A program made the position numbers and the translations under genes. 64,000 bases of DNA, taken from Saccharopolyspora spinosa NRRL 18395. GTDB taxonomy: Bacteria > Actinomycetota > Actinomycetes > Mycobacteriales > Pseudonocardiaceae. The notes below the pieces were generated by a model that saw only the letters and a list, made by a program, of their open reading frames with translations, was not told the DNA's origin and did no database searches. Within the stretch, counting starts at the first letter, position 1. Every line of letters starts with the position of its first letter. Shown here one piece after another: positions 45,377-53,414 of the stretch. The stretch spans positions 2,368,189 through 2,432,188 of the forward strand of contig NZ_GL877878.1 in the NCBI RefSeq assembly GCF_000194155.1, in the 5' to 3' direction.

Positions 45377-46177
45377 TCACGCTGGCTGGCACGTCGGGCA
45401 CCACAGGGTGCTGCGGCCGCCGATCCGCATTCGCCGCAACGCCGACGAGCATCGCGGACACCGCCGGTCCGGCTCGTCGCGGTGCCCGGTCAGCCAGGAC
45501 GCACCATCCGGAACCCGGCCGACGCGAACGGCCTCCCGCAGCATCGCCCGCATCTCGCGGTGCAGCCGATCGAGGTCCGCTGCGCCCAGGTCCGTGGTGG
45601 ACCGGTTCGGATCGATCCGGGCCCGCCAGAGGATTTCGTCGGCGCAGATGTTGCCGATCCCGGCGAGCACCGCCTGGTCCATCAGGGCCGGCTTGAGGCG
45701 CCGCCGGGTGCGGGTGAGCCGCTCGGCGAACTCGTCGGTGCCGATCTCCTGCGCGTCCGGGCCGAGCTCGGCCAGCAGATCGTCCACTTCGTCCTGCTCC
45801 CGCGCGAGGTGGATCCCGGTCAGCTTCCGCATGTCCCGGTAGCGGAGTTCACCCGCGGCGAAGTCGAACACGAGCCGGTCGTGCTGGTGCAGCTCGTCGC
45901 CGTGGGCGCACCACTGGAGACTCCCCGTCATCCCGAAGTGCAGCAGCAAGGTCGGCGGCGCAGGCGAGGCGTTCACGGCGGCCGCCGTCGCGATCAGCAG
46001 CCATTTGCCGTGCCGCCGAGGTTCGGCGAAGTACCTGCGCCGCAGTGCGCGCTGGAACGCATCTGCGCCGATACCGCGCAGCACCTGCGCGTCGTGCACG
46101 CGCACCTCGCGCACCTGCCGACCGGTCGCCTGCTCCGCGACCCGGCGGAATCCCGCTACATCGGGCAGTTCGGGCAT
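45377..46177 (-). CDS. Fpg/Nei-family DNA glycosylase
   Basis: 266 aa beginning MPELPDVAGFRR: Pro2 is the Schiff-base nucleophile and Glu3 the acid of the Fpg/Nei family. LHFGMTGSLQW and DQAVLAGIGNICADEILWRA (helix-two-turn-helix) are present. The C-terminal zinc finger is CPRCSSALRR...TLWCPTC. It excises oxidised bases and nicks the backbone. The sequence resembles the actinobacterial Fpg-like paralogues more than canonical MutM. It is divergent from ltrA with a 66-bp gap. Confidence 0.92.
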   Translation of the reverse strand: MPELPDVAGFRRVAEQATGRQVREVRVHDAQVLRGIGADAFQRALRRRYFAEPRRHGKWLLIATAAAVNASPAPPTLLLHFGMTGSLQWCAHGDELHQHDRLVFDFAAGELRYRDMRKLTGIHLAREQDEVDDLLAELGPDAQEIGTDEFAERLTRTRRRLKPALMDQAVLAGIGNICADEILWRARIDPNRSTTDLGAADLDRLHREMRAMLREAVRVGRVPDGASWLTGHRDEPDRRCPRCSSALRRMRIGGRSTLWCPTCQPA

Positions 46178-46243
46178 GTACCCCGGCTACCCGCTGGTGC
46201 GTCGTCCTAGCAGTTCGAGTCGGCCTCGAAGACAATTTCGACC

Positions 46244-47437
46244 ATGAGCGAGCACATCCCACCCCTGCGGCGTCCAATGGTCGCGCGAGACCCCGCCGAG
46301 CAGCACCGCGTGGCCACGCCGTTGGAATTGCTCTTCGACCTGTGCTTCGTGGCCGCCGTCGGCCAGGCCGCCGCGCAGTTGCACCACGGGCTCGCCGAGG
46401 GGCACTTCGCCGCCACCGGCATCGGTTACCTCATGGTGTTCTTCGCGATCTGGTGGGCGTGGATGAACTTCACCTGGTTCGCCTCCGCCTACGACACCGA
46501 CGACGTGGCCTACCGCGCGTTGACGCTGCTGCAGATGGCCGGGGTGCTGGTACTCGCCGCCGGGGTGCCCGGGGCGTTCCACGACTACGACTTCACCATC
46601 GCGACCATCGGTTACGTAGTGATGCGCGTGGCGATGGTGGCCCAGTGGCTGCGCGCCGCCCGGCAACATCCCGAGGGGCGTGCCGCCGCGCTGCGCTACG
46701 CGGGCGGCGTGACCGTGGTGCAGGTTGGCTGGATCTTGCGCTTGGCGCTGCCGCACCCGTGGTCGGAGGTCGGATTCGTGGTGCTGGTGCTGGCCGAACT
46801 CGCCGTTCCGGCGGTCGCCGAGAAGCGCCGGCAGACCGCCTGGCACCCGCACCACATCGCGGAGCGCTACGGGCTGTTCACGATCATCGTGCTCGGCGAG
46901 GTGGTGCTCGCCGTGACCGCCGCGATCCAGGAGGACGTCGCCGACGGCGGCTGGTCGGCGGAGCTGCTGGAGATCGGCTTCGGCGGGCTGCTGATGATCT
47001 TCGCGATGTGGTGGACCTACTTCAAGCACTCCGCCGTCGAGCACCTGCGCGATTCGCTGCGCGCCTCGTTGTCTTGGGGCTACGGCCACTACTTGGTATT
47101 CGCCGGGATCGCCGCGGTCGGGGCCGGGCTGGAGGTGGCGATCGACAGCAGCGCCCACAAGGCGCATGTGAGCGCCGTCACCGCGGCGCTGACCGTCGCG
47201 ATCCCACTGATCGTCTACCTGGTGACGACGGGCATCCTGCATTCCGGGATGGCCGATGCGGGCGTCGCGATCCTGGTGGCGACGGCCGTGGGCTGCGGGC
47301 TGCTCGTGGCGACGGCGCTGCTGGCGGACCGTCTCAGCATCTCGGGGACAGTGCTGGTGATGGGAATCCTGATGGCCCTCCTGTTGGTGGCCGGGCTGTT
47401 CATCCAGCACGGGCGACGCAGCGCGCCGGCGCGCTGA
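46244..47437 (+). CDS. ltrA: LtrA-family membrane protein
   Basis: 397 aa with about ten to twelve transmembrane helices. The family hallmark ATPLELLFDLCFVAAVGQ lies at residues ~24-41, followed by FFAIWWAWMNFTWFASAYDT and HHIAERYGLFTIIVLGE. LtrA proteins were named for low-temperature requirement in Listeria; their biochemical function is unknown. The start is ATG 46244. Confidence 0.92.
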   Translation: MSEHIPPLRRPMVARDPAEQHRVATPLELLFDLCFVAAVGQAAAQLHHGLAEGHFAATGIGYLMVFFAIWWAWMNFTWFASAYDTDDVAYRALTLLQMAGVLVLAAGVPGAFHDYDFTIATIGYVVMRVAMVAQWLRAARQHPEGRAAALRYAGGVTVVQVGWILRLALPHPWSEVGFVVLVLAELAVPAVAEKRRQTAWHPHHIAERYGLFTIIVLGEVVLAVTAAIQEDVADGGWSAELLEIGFGGLLMIFAMWWTYFKHSAVEHLRDSLRASLSWGYGHYLVFAGIAAVGAGLEVAIDSSAHKAHVSAVTAALTVAIPLIVYLVTTGILHSGMADAGVAILVATAVGCGLLVATALLADRLSISGTVLVMGILMALLLVAGLFIQHGRRSAPAR

Positions 47438-47811
47438 CTCCGGCACCCGCGTGCCAGGCGATGACTTCGCGCGAAAACGTCGCCTGGCACGCGTGGGAAA
47501 GGGCGATTCCGCGCGAAATCGCCACTGTTCCCCCGTAATGGCCCCAAGCGGCGCGACCACACGCGGAACGCGATCCCGCTGCCGCACTTGCGGATGGACG
47601 CGCGACAGGCGCCGGTTCAGATGAAAACCGCTCCGCCACAAGCTGGTCCGGCAGCACCGCCCATGCATCGACGGCTGCCATCCGCGCCGCCACGATCCCG
47701 GGCCGACCGGAGCGTCCCGCCTGCTGCGCATGGGTGGTTGCGGGCGGACCGGCACCGGGAGTCACTACGGTGCGCATACGATTTGGGCCCCGAGTCCTTG
47801 GAGGAGCCAGG
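47438..47811. other. Intergenic region with hairpins after ltrA
   Basis: CGCGTGCCAGGCGA (47448-47461) pairs with TCGCCTGGCACGCG (47480-47493), whose loop contains the palindrome TTCGCGCGAA; a second hairpin GGCGAT/ATCGCC follows at 47502-47523. The first is a good ltrA terminator. Nothing gene-like is seen in the remaining ~290 bp. Confidence 0.65.
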
Positions 47812-48264
47812 ATGCGAGAAGGCGACGCAGTGGCGGATTTCGTGCTGCCGGACCAGCAGGGTACCGAGCGCAAGCTGTCCGATCTGCTGGCCGACGGTCC
47901 CGTGGTGCTGTTCTTCTACCCCGCGGCGATGACCACCGGCTGCACCGCGGAAGGCTGCCACTTCCGCGACCTGTCCGCGGAGTTCGCCGAGCTCGGCGCG
48001 CAGCCGGTCGGGATCAGCACGGACCCGGTGGCGAAGCAGCGGAAGTTCGCCGAAGCCAACAGCTTCGCTTTCCCGCTGCTGTCCGACTTCGAGGGAATGG
48101 TGGCGCGCCAGTTCGGCGTGAAGCGGCGGTTCGGCCCCATTCCCGTGAAGCGCCACACGTTCGTCATCGATCAGCAGCGTCGGGTGCTTTCGGTGATCCG
48201 CAACGAGTTCCGGATGGCTGCGCACGCCGACGCAGCATTGGAAGCGCTCCGGCAGAACCCGTAG
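47812..48264 (+). CDS. Thioredoxin-dependent peroxiredoxin (BCP/PrxQ)
   Basis: 150 aa; ATG 47812 has GGAGGAG at about 6 nt. The peroxidatic C44 and resolving C49 lie in MTTGCTAEGCHFRD, the CX4C pattern of bacterioferritin-comigratory protein. FYPAAM holds the conserved Pro/Thr region. It reduces H2O2 and organic hydroperoxides with thioredoxin or mycoredoxin. It converges with the TRIC gene only a base pair away. Confidence 0.93.
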   Translation: MREGDAVADFVLPDQQGTERKLSDLLADGPVVLFFYPAAMTTGCTAEGCHFRDLSAEFAELGAQPVGISTDPVAKQRKFAEANSFAFPLLSDFEGMVARQFGVKRRFGPIPVKRHTFVIDQQRRVLSVIRNEFRMAAHADAALEALRQNP

Positions 48265-48265
48265 C

Positions 48266-48910
48266 TCACGACGGTGTCATCCCCCGGGCCAGCGGCGCCC
48301 GCCAGCCGTAGCGCAAGGCGAGCAGCCGGACGCTGACCGCGAGCAGCGCAGCGAGCGTGCTGGTGATCGGCGTCAGCACGTTCGCCACTGCCAGGATCGA
48401 GACCAGCGCGCTGCCGAGGAGCGCGGGCACCGCGTAGATCTCGCTCTTCGGGTGCAGCAGCGCCGGGATCTCTCCCGCGAGAACGTCCCGGGCCGCGCCG
48501 CCGCCGATCGCGGTCGCCGCGCCGAGCGCGATAGCCGCCAGCGGATGCATGCCGTAGTTCAGCGCCTTGATGCTGCCCGCAACGCAGAACACACCGAGGC
48601 CGACGGCGTCGAAGAACATCACGAACCGCCGGATCCGGGCGAGCCTGGGGTGCCAGAAGAACACCGCCACCGAGGCCACCAGCGGCGTGGTGAAGTAGGC
48701 GACGTTGGTGAAAGCCACCGGCGGCACGGCGCCGATCACCAGGTCCCGGAACAGCCCGCCGCCGAGCGCGGTCACCTCGGCCAGCACCGCGATGCCGACG
48801 GCGTCGAAGCGCTTTCGCACGGCGAGCAGGGCGCCGGAGAGCGCGAAGGCGAAGATCCCGACCAGATCCAGGATCTCCTGCACGAGCGGATTAACGATCG
48901 CGGTACCCAC
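48266..48910 (-). CDS. TRIC-like cation channel (UPF0126)
   Basis: 214 aa from GTG 48910 with seven predicted helices. The two internal repeats each carry the glycine-rich signature: TALGGGLFRDLVIG and AIGGGAARDVLAGEIPALL. Bacterial members of this family are trimeric intracellular-cation-type channels. The start is supported only by homologous length, as the ribosome site is weak. It marks the last chromosomal gene before the integrative-element remnant. Confidence 0.9.
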   Translation of the reverse strand: MGTAIVNPLVQEILDLVGIFAFALSGALLAVRKRFDAVGIAVLAEVTALGGGLFRDLVIGAVPPVAFTNVAYFTTPLVASVAVFFWHPRLARIRRFVMFFDAVGLGVFCVAGSIKALNYGMHPLAAIALGAATAIGGGAARDVLAGEIPALLHPKSEIYAVPALLGSALVSILAVANVLTPITSTLAALLAVSVRLLALRYGWRAPLARGMTPS

Positions 48911-48951
48911 CGCGACATTCTCGCGACCACCCCGACCCCGGGAGGGGTGGA

Positions 48952-48996
48952 GGGCGCCTTTCGCGGGGCCGCGTTGGGACCGGTCGTGACCTGCAC
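48952..48996 (+). repeat. 45-bp inverted repeat, right copy
   Basis: Partner of the reverse-strand copy at 44166-44210 (38/45 identity). It lies between the TRIC gene and the integrase remnant, at the apparent left edge of the decayed element. Confidence 0.6.
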
Positions 48997-49108
48997 GGAT
49001 ACGGGTGATGCGTGGGACGTGCCCCACGGATTGCCCCACGAGATCAACATCCGTGCTCGACGCGGCCGTCCCACGCGGGCTCGCGTGCCCCCTGGTCGTG
49101 CATGGCGC

Positions 49109-49130
49109 TGAACCTTACGAGAGAGGTTCA
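49109..49130 (+). promoter_or_regulatory. Hairpin over integrase ribosome site
   Basis: TGAACCT and AGGTTCA form a 7-bp stem around an 8-nt loop, 3 nt before the integrase start codon. The 3' arm contains part of the Shine-Dalgarno (GAGAGG), so folding would limit translation of the integrase. Confidence 0.45.
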
Positions 49131-49133
49131 GCG

Positions 49134-49680
49134 ATGAGTAAGCAGGTGTGGGCCGAGGAACATCCGTCCGGCAACTACTCCGGCCGGTACCGCCACCCGA
49201 TCACGCGCAGCGAGGAACGCGCCGGATCGTTCCCCAGTGAAGACGAGGCGCTTGCCGCCGCCCGTAAGGCAATGCGGGAGATCACCCGCATCTACAACGG
49301 CGACCCGGACCTATCCCCGGTCTCCGGCGCGCCGACGCTGGCGGAGTACGCGCACGAGGCGATCGCGCGGGCCGGGAGGGATACACGACGGTCCGCTCCG
49401 TGCGAGCTTCCGCACGTGCGCCAAGCTGATCGACGACGACACGGGCGGGTTGCTCACGTGCGCGATGCCGTACCGGCTGTGGGTGGCAATCCTGGTCAGT
49501 CGTGACACGGGGCTACGGATCTCCGAAGTCGCCGGGCTGCGGGTGGCGGATGTGAACACCGCCCGTCGGCGGCTCTCGCTGGTCGGCTCGTTCGATCCCG
49601 AGGGCGTATGGCGGGAGCACACCAAAGGCCACCGCGCCGGGATCGAGCTGCCATTCGGCGCAGCGCAGCACCAAGAAAAC
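49134..49680 (+). pseudogene. Tyrosine integrase remnant
   Basis: ATG 49134 (GAGAGG at 7 nt) starts an arm-binding-type N-terminus: KQVWAEEHPSGNYSGRYRHP, FPSEDEALAAARKAMREI and PTLAEYAHEAIARAG. After about residue 83 the reading shifts by one frame and jumps to VSRDTGLRISEVAGLRVADV, which is the box with the first catalytic Arg of tyrosine recombinases. The core-binding middle and the HxxR/Tyr C-terminal box are missing. It is typical of a dead actinomycete integrative element. Confidence 0.7.
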
Positions 49681-49728
49681 AGCGCCGTGAACGACCAGAT
49701 TTCCACCCTAGACACAGAGGGTTTCGCG

Positions 49729-49932
49729 ATGCCTGCGGTTATGCAGGACTCTGCAATTCTCGACACCGACCCGGACGAGCTCATCACCCGACATCGGGCA
49801 ATGGAATTGCTCGGCGTCACCCGGCCGCCAGCGTGGCGGCGACTCGTGCGTGACGGCGAGATCGCGATCTTTCAACCCGCCGCCGGACCGAAACCGGCGT
49901 ACGTGGTACCGCGCCGCGCAGCGGAGCGGTAA
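49729..49932 (+). CDS. Excisionase-like small DNA-binding protein
   Basis: 67 aa from ATG 49729 (AGAGGG at 8 nt; GTG 49687 is also in frame). DELITRHRAMELLGVTRPPA resembles the MerR/Xis-like winged-helix start, followed by WRRLVRDGEIAIFQPA and a basic end PRRAAER. Position right after the integrase remnant supports an excisionase role. A terminator follows. Confidence 0.6.
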   Translation: MPAVMQDSAILDTDPDELITRHRAMELLGVTRPPAWRRLVRDGEIAIFQPAAGPKPAYVVPRRAAER

Positions 49933-49967
49933 GCGTCGCTGACGTGGCGTACAGCGCGCGTAGCGAT

Positions 49968-50004
49968 GCGCCCCCCGTCTACGGTCGAGCGGAGACGGGG
50001 GCGC
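49968..50004. terminator. GC-rich terminator hairpin
   Basis: GCGCCCCCCGTCT (49968-49980) pairs with AGACGGGGGCGC (49993-50004) with one bulged C, around a 12-nt loop, then GGTTGT. It separates the rightward Xis-like gene from the leftward DUF397 gene. Confidence 0.65.
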
Positions 50005-50019
50005 GGTTGTGGGTGTTGG

Positions 50020-50226
50020 TCAGCCGAGCTCACCCGACTTCACCCGGCCCAGGAACGCCGCAAAGGCGGTCCCGCTGAACTCGAGGATCGGGCGGCTCGG
50101 GTCGGCCGCCTGCTTGGTGTCACGGATGGCACGGCCGGTGTCGGCGAAGCCGATCTCGACGCAGTTGCCGCCGTTGGTGCCGGACCGGCTCGACTTGCGC
50201 CACGTGTTGTAGGGGTGTTCGGGCAT
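50020..50226 (-). CDS. DUF397 protein
   Basis: 68 aa; ATG 50226 with GAGAGGGG at about 8 nt. It has the DUF397 layout: YNTWRKSSRSGTNGGNCVEI, then a short strand-rich middle and PILEFSGTAFAAFLGRVKSG. DUF397 proteins act with an upstream DUF5753/XRE regulator (the WhiJ/BldB-like modules of actinomycetes), often in a toxin-antitoxin-like way. The partner directly upstream here is truncated. Confidence 0.88.
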   Translation of the reverse strand: MPEHPYNTWRKSSRSGTNGGNCVEIGFADTGRAIRDTKQAADPSRPILEFSGTAFAAFLGRVKSGELG

Positions 50227-50314
50227 CGGTGTGCCCCTCTCAGGTTTGCTCGCTTCACTGGTCGAGCTCACCGACGATCACCGTATAGCGATCGGTGCCG
50301 CCGGGGTCCTCCTG

Positions 50315-50911
50315 TTAGATCGCGCCTCGCTCATGCTCGATATAGACGAACGCGGGGTCGGCTTCCTCCGGGAACTGCATCATCACGAATGCGCCGGACA
50401 TGCCCGGATGCGAACCGGCCGAGAATGGCACGATGCGCAATTCCACGTGATCGAGCTTGGACGACTCGAGAAGGTGCTCAAGCTGTCCGCGCCATACCTC
50501 GCGCTCGCCGACAGTGCGTCGAATTACCGCCTCGTTTATGTAGAAATGGAGGCGTGGCGGATGGTCGCCGTCAAGCCGTTCTTGGCGTTCACGGCGCAAC
50601 AATACTTGCCGCTCGATTTCATCGCTCGACATGTTCGGCTGGTTGGTCCGCATGGCAGCCCGGACGTAGTCCGCGGATTGCAATAGTCCGGGCACATATT
50701 CAGGCTCGTATGTCCATAGGTCGAGCGCGTCGGCTTCGAGTCCGATGTATTGCCTGAACCAATCCGGGACCGTTTCTCGGTACGCCGTCCACCATCCGCG
50801 CTCGTTCGATTCCTTCGCGAGCTTGGCGAGGTAACCGGCTTTCGACTCGTCGACGTCGTAAAGCTGGCACAGTGCCCGGACGGTCTGCACCTTGATCGCC
50901 TGAGCCGTCAT
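50315..50911 (-). pseudogene. DUF5753 regulator lacking its HTH
   Basis: 198 residues corresponding to the middle of an XRE-DUF5753 regulator: VRALCQLYDVDESKAGYLAK, RGWWTAYRETVPDWFRQYIG, LDLWTYEPEYVPGLLQSADY and LRIVPFSAGSHPGMSGAFVM. The usual N-terminal helix-turn-helix (about 50 residues) is missing, because the frame begins at a breakpoint shared with the divergent phosphotransferase fragment. The C-terminus also stops early, after VYIEHERG. DNA binding should be lost. It keeps its place before the DUF397 gene. Confidence 0.75.
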
Positions 50912-51518
50912 CGCGCCGTACGTGGCGGCCGTGTCGCCGCGTCTGCTGTGGCGCGTGGAGGTCGACGGCTGGGACTTGATCGGCGTCGAGTGGGTCGACG
51001 GCCGTCACCCCGACTACCGGCCGGGCTCGCCGGACCTCCCCGCCGTCTTCGAGGTTCTGTGCCGACTCGGCGCCGTCGAGTGCCCGGACCTGCCGGAGCT
51101 CAAACGCCCGGTGCAACGGTCGGGCGCTTATGTCGACGATTCGGCCGAGCTCGACGCGCTAGCGGGCTCGACGTTGCTGCACACGGACTACAACCCGTTG
51201 AACGTCATTATCGATCGGACCGGCCGGGCGCACCTGATCGATTGGGCGTGGCCTACGCGGGGCGCGGCGTTCATCGACCCGGCGACCTTGGTGTATCGGC
51301 TGATCGCCGACGGGCATGCGCCCGCCAGTGCGGAGGCGTGGGTCGCCGAGACGCCCGCGTGGACGGCCGCGTCGGCGGAGGCGGTCGACATCTTCGCCCG
51401 CGCCAACGCCCGCGTGTGGGCGCAGATCGCCGCCGACGATCCGCACCCGTGGAAACGGCACATGTCGACGGTCACGCGGGAATGGTCCGAGAGCCGACGG
51501 GGCGCGTCTCGTCGCTGA
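50906..51518 (+). pseudogene. Phosphotransferase lacking its N-lobe
   Basis: About 200 residues of an aminoglycoside-phosphotransferase/choline-kinase-like protein. Homology begins at IAPYVAAVSPRLLWRVEVDG, exactly at the breakpoint; the first possible start is GTG 50922. The catalytic loop HTDYNPLNVII and the metal-binding DWAWPTRGAAFIDPA are present, but the ATP-binding N-lobe is gone. Enzymatic activity is unlikely. A C-terminal fragment of a related protein is found at 43591-43857. Confidence 0.75.
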
Positions 51519-51657
51519 CTCTGAACCTGTTTTCGCAGTTCATGACCATGAGCGCCTACCGCCGGCACGAACCGCGGGGGTGATCTTGAAACGGTGTCGG
51601 TGATCCCCGGCATGATCGGCCGTCCGACTGTGACGGCGACAGGATCGGGGCGCACGG

Positions 51658-52430
51658 ATGTCGGTGGAGGATGTCGACCGGAAGCTAGCGACGGCCGTCG
51701 GCAAGCTCGACGAGGCGGCCGAGAAGATCACGACGGCGACGCTTTCGTGCTCGGAGGGCCGGGACGCTCTCGGGTACGCGTTGACGGGTGCGACCGATCC
51801 GGAAGCACTCGAAGCGCTCGGCTTGCAGGAGACGGCGGCCGACCAGCTCGACGAGGCACGCGCCAAGGTGGCGGCGATCCGGGAGCGGATCGAGCAGTAC
51901 CGCCGGAGTATCGGCGCGGGGGCGAGCTCGGCCGCCGGGAGCGCGCCGCCGGAACCGGAGCGCCCGGCCGCGCCGAAGCGCCCGCCGAACGTCGTCGGCG
52001 TCGACGGTTCGGAGTATCCAGCGGCGGCGGCGTGGGCCGTCGACGAGGGCTTACCCCCACGTGTGCAGCGCGGCGCGGGCTCGCCGACGGTCGGCTACGT
52101 CCGTGTGAACGGGCTCCCGACGCGGGTTCAGTCCGGGGCCGACGGATTCTCGGACATGGTCGATCAACGGCTACAGGAGATCGGCGTTCGCCGCCCGCTT
52201 GACCTACGGCGGCACGTCGAAATGAAGGTCGCGGCGATGATGACCCGGACCGGTGATCAACATCAGGAAGTCGTGATCAACCACGCCCCGTGTGGCTCGG
52301 AGCCGGGGCAGACACGGGGTGCCATGACATGCTTGAACCGTTCTTGCCACGGGGGCACTCGATGACCGTGCACGGAACGACGGCCGACGGGAAACCGTTC
52401 AGCCACACCTATCACGGGAAGGGATCATGA
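51658..52430 (+). pseudogene. SCP1.201/DddA-like deaminase toxin, frameshifted
   Basis: A secreted-type polymorphic toxin. Residues ~1-85 form a helical WXG/ESX-like leader (MSVEDVDRKLATAVGKLDEA), then a Pro/Ala linker, then a cytidine-deaminase fold: VGYVRVNGLPTRVQSGADGF, RRHVEMKVAAMM (catalytic H-x-E) and VVINHAPCGSEPG (first zinc Cys). The second zinc Cys and the last strand, GCHDMLEPFLPRGHSMTVHG with GKPFSHTYHGKGS, are in the -1 frame. The uncorrected frame ends at 52365. A one-base deletion between about 52292 and 52322 explains this. The corrected frame ends at 52430, overlapping the immunity gene by ATGA. Confidence 0.8.
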
Positions 52431-52843
52431 CGGCGAGTGCGAGCGATCTGCTACGGGGCAACGACATTGATGTTCGGCAGCTTCCGCCGGATGTGGATCT
52501 GGTCGACGCGATTCGGCAACTGAGCCAAGATCCGGAGCTTGGTTGTCCGTGGTCCTGGACGTTGTCGAGCCTTCGCGATGACCTTCCGTGGTACGAGCAA
52601 CCGGCGTTGTCGGTGGGCGTCCGTGACGCTGAGACGGGCGCGCTCGTCTGGCAGGATCAACCGCTGATGGTTCCGGCGAACGGAACCAATGCGGGGCCTG
52701 TCGACTACTGGCTAGGCGGGCTTCACCACACGCCGATGGACGCGCACACGGAGGTGCCGATCGAGCTCGTTCTACGTGCCGTCGCCGAATACGTGCGCAC
52801 GGGCCAGCGCCCGACGTGTGTTGAGTGGATCGCGGTGTGCTGA
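52427..52843 (+). CDS. Imm1-type immunity protein
   Basis: 138 aa; ATG 52427 overlaps the frame-corrected toxin stop, with GGGAAGGGA just before. The features match the Imm1 family that neutralises SCP1.201/DddA-type deaminases: ALSVGVRDAETGALVWQDQP, PVDYWLGGLHHTPMDAHTEV and a C-terminal VLRAVAEYVRTGQRPTCVEW. It would act in the cytoplasm by occluding the deaminase active site. It is intact, although its toxin is frameshifted. Confidence 0.8.
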   Translation: MTASASDLLRGNDIDVRQLPPDVDLVDAIRQLSQDPELGCPWSWTLSSLRDDLPWYEQPALSVGVRDAETGALVWQDQPLMVPANGTNAGPVDYWLGGLHHTPMDAHTEVPIELVLRAVAEYVRTGQRPTCVEWIAVC

Positions 52844-52888
52844 CACGGATGCGCAGTGCATCGTGCGGCGACTGAAAGAAGGATCGCC

Positions 52889-52981
52889 GTGGCTCAACTG
52901 AACGCACGGGACACGATCGCGGTGGTCGATGACGTGGGAGGTCGGCCCCGCGAGCGCCTTGCACGAGAGAAGCGGCCATGA
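52889..52981 (+). CDS. Tiny ORF, 30 aa
   Basis: GTG 52889 has a good GAAGGA site at about 6 nt and encodes 30 hydrophilic residues (MAQLNARDTIAVVDDVGGRP, then a basic end). A strong terminator starts at its stop codon. It could be a small element-borne peptide or the 5' stub of a deleted gene. Confidence 0.4.
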   Translation: MAQLNARDTIAVVDDVGGRPRERLAREKRP

Positions 52982-53014
52982 CGCCCCCGCCGGATGGTCT
53001 TCCGGCGGGGGCGT
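52981..53014 (+). terminator. 14-bp perfect-stem terminator
   Basis: ACGCCCCCGCCGGA (52981-52994) and TCCGGCGGGGGCGT (53001-53014) enclose a 6-nt loop and are followed by TGT. It closes the toxin/immunity transcription unit. Confidence 0.85.
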
Positions 53015-53167
53015 TGTCGATCTCTACGGCCCACTTCCGGGGGCGCGTCCGCATGGGGCAGGCGTGGGAAAGGGCTTGATCAACGGCGTAGGACAAACGT
53101 GGGCTCGAAACCGTCCCACTGCGTACTCACAGCAGGTCAGCAGCGTATAGACTGCGTACGATCAACC

Positions 53168-53198
53168 CGCTGGTCACACCACCCGTGACCAGCGTTTT
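53168..53198 (+). terminator. Hairpin with U-tract
   Basis: CGCTGGTCAC (53168-53177) and GTGACCAGCG (53185-53194) form a perfect 10-bp stem followed by TTTT. It is a classic intrinsic terminator, although no gene ends immediately before it; this suggests a deleted gene or a small RNA upstream. The interval 53015-53167 shows nothing else. Confidence 0.6.
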
Positions 53199-53247
53199 AC
53201 CAGGTCAGCGCCAAGCCTCCGAGAAAAGGGCGCCTTCGGTCGGCCAA

Positions 53248-53389
53248 GGAGCCTGTTGCGTTTTCGGCTAAAACGGCTGAACCGAAGTACCAAATCAGTC
53301 TCGATCGCCGCCGTTCGTCCGCCAGTGGCCATCTCAGCCGTGATCGATCGATCACGGTATGTGGTGGGCGTAATTTTGCAACAGGCTCC
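53248..53389. mobile_element. MITE-like element, 142 bp
   Basis: Terminal inverted repeats GGAGCCTGTTGC (53248-53259) and GCAACAGGCTCC (53378-53389) bound a 142-bp segment without coding capacity. CTGTTGC-type ends recur in several IS families, so this is probably a non-autonomous derivative. The interior is AT-richer than the surroundings and includes a GATCGATCGATCACG run. No convincing target duplication is visible. Confidence 0.6.
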
Positions 53390-53414
53390 AAGCCAAGTCG
53401 GTCGAAGACATCCC

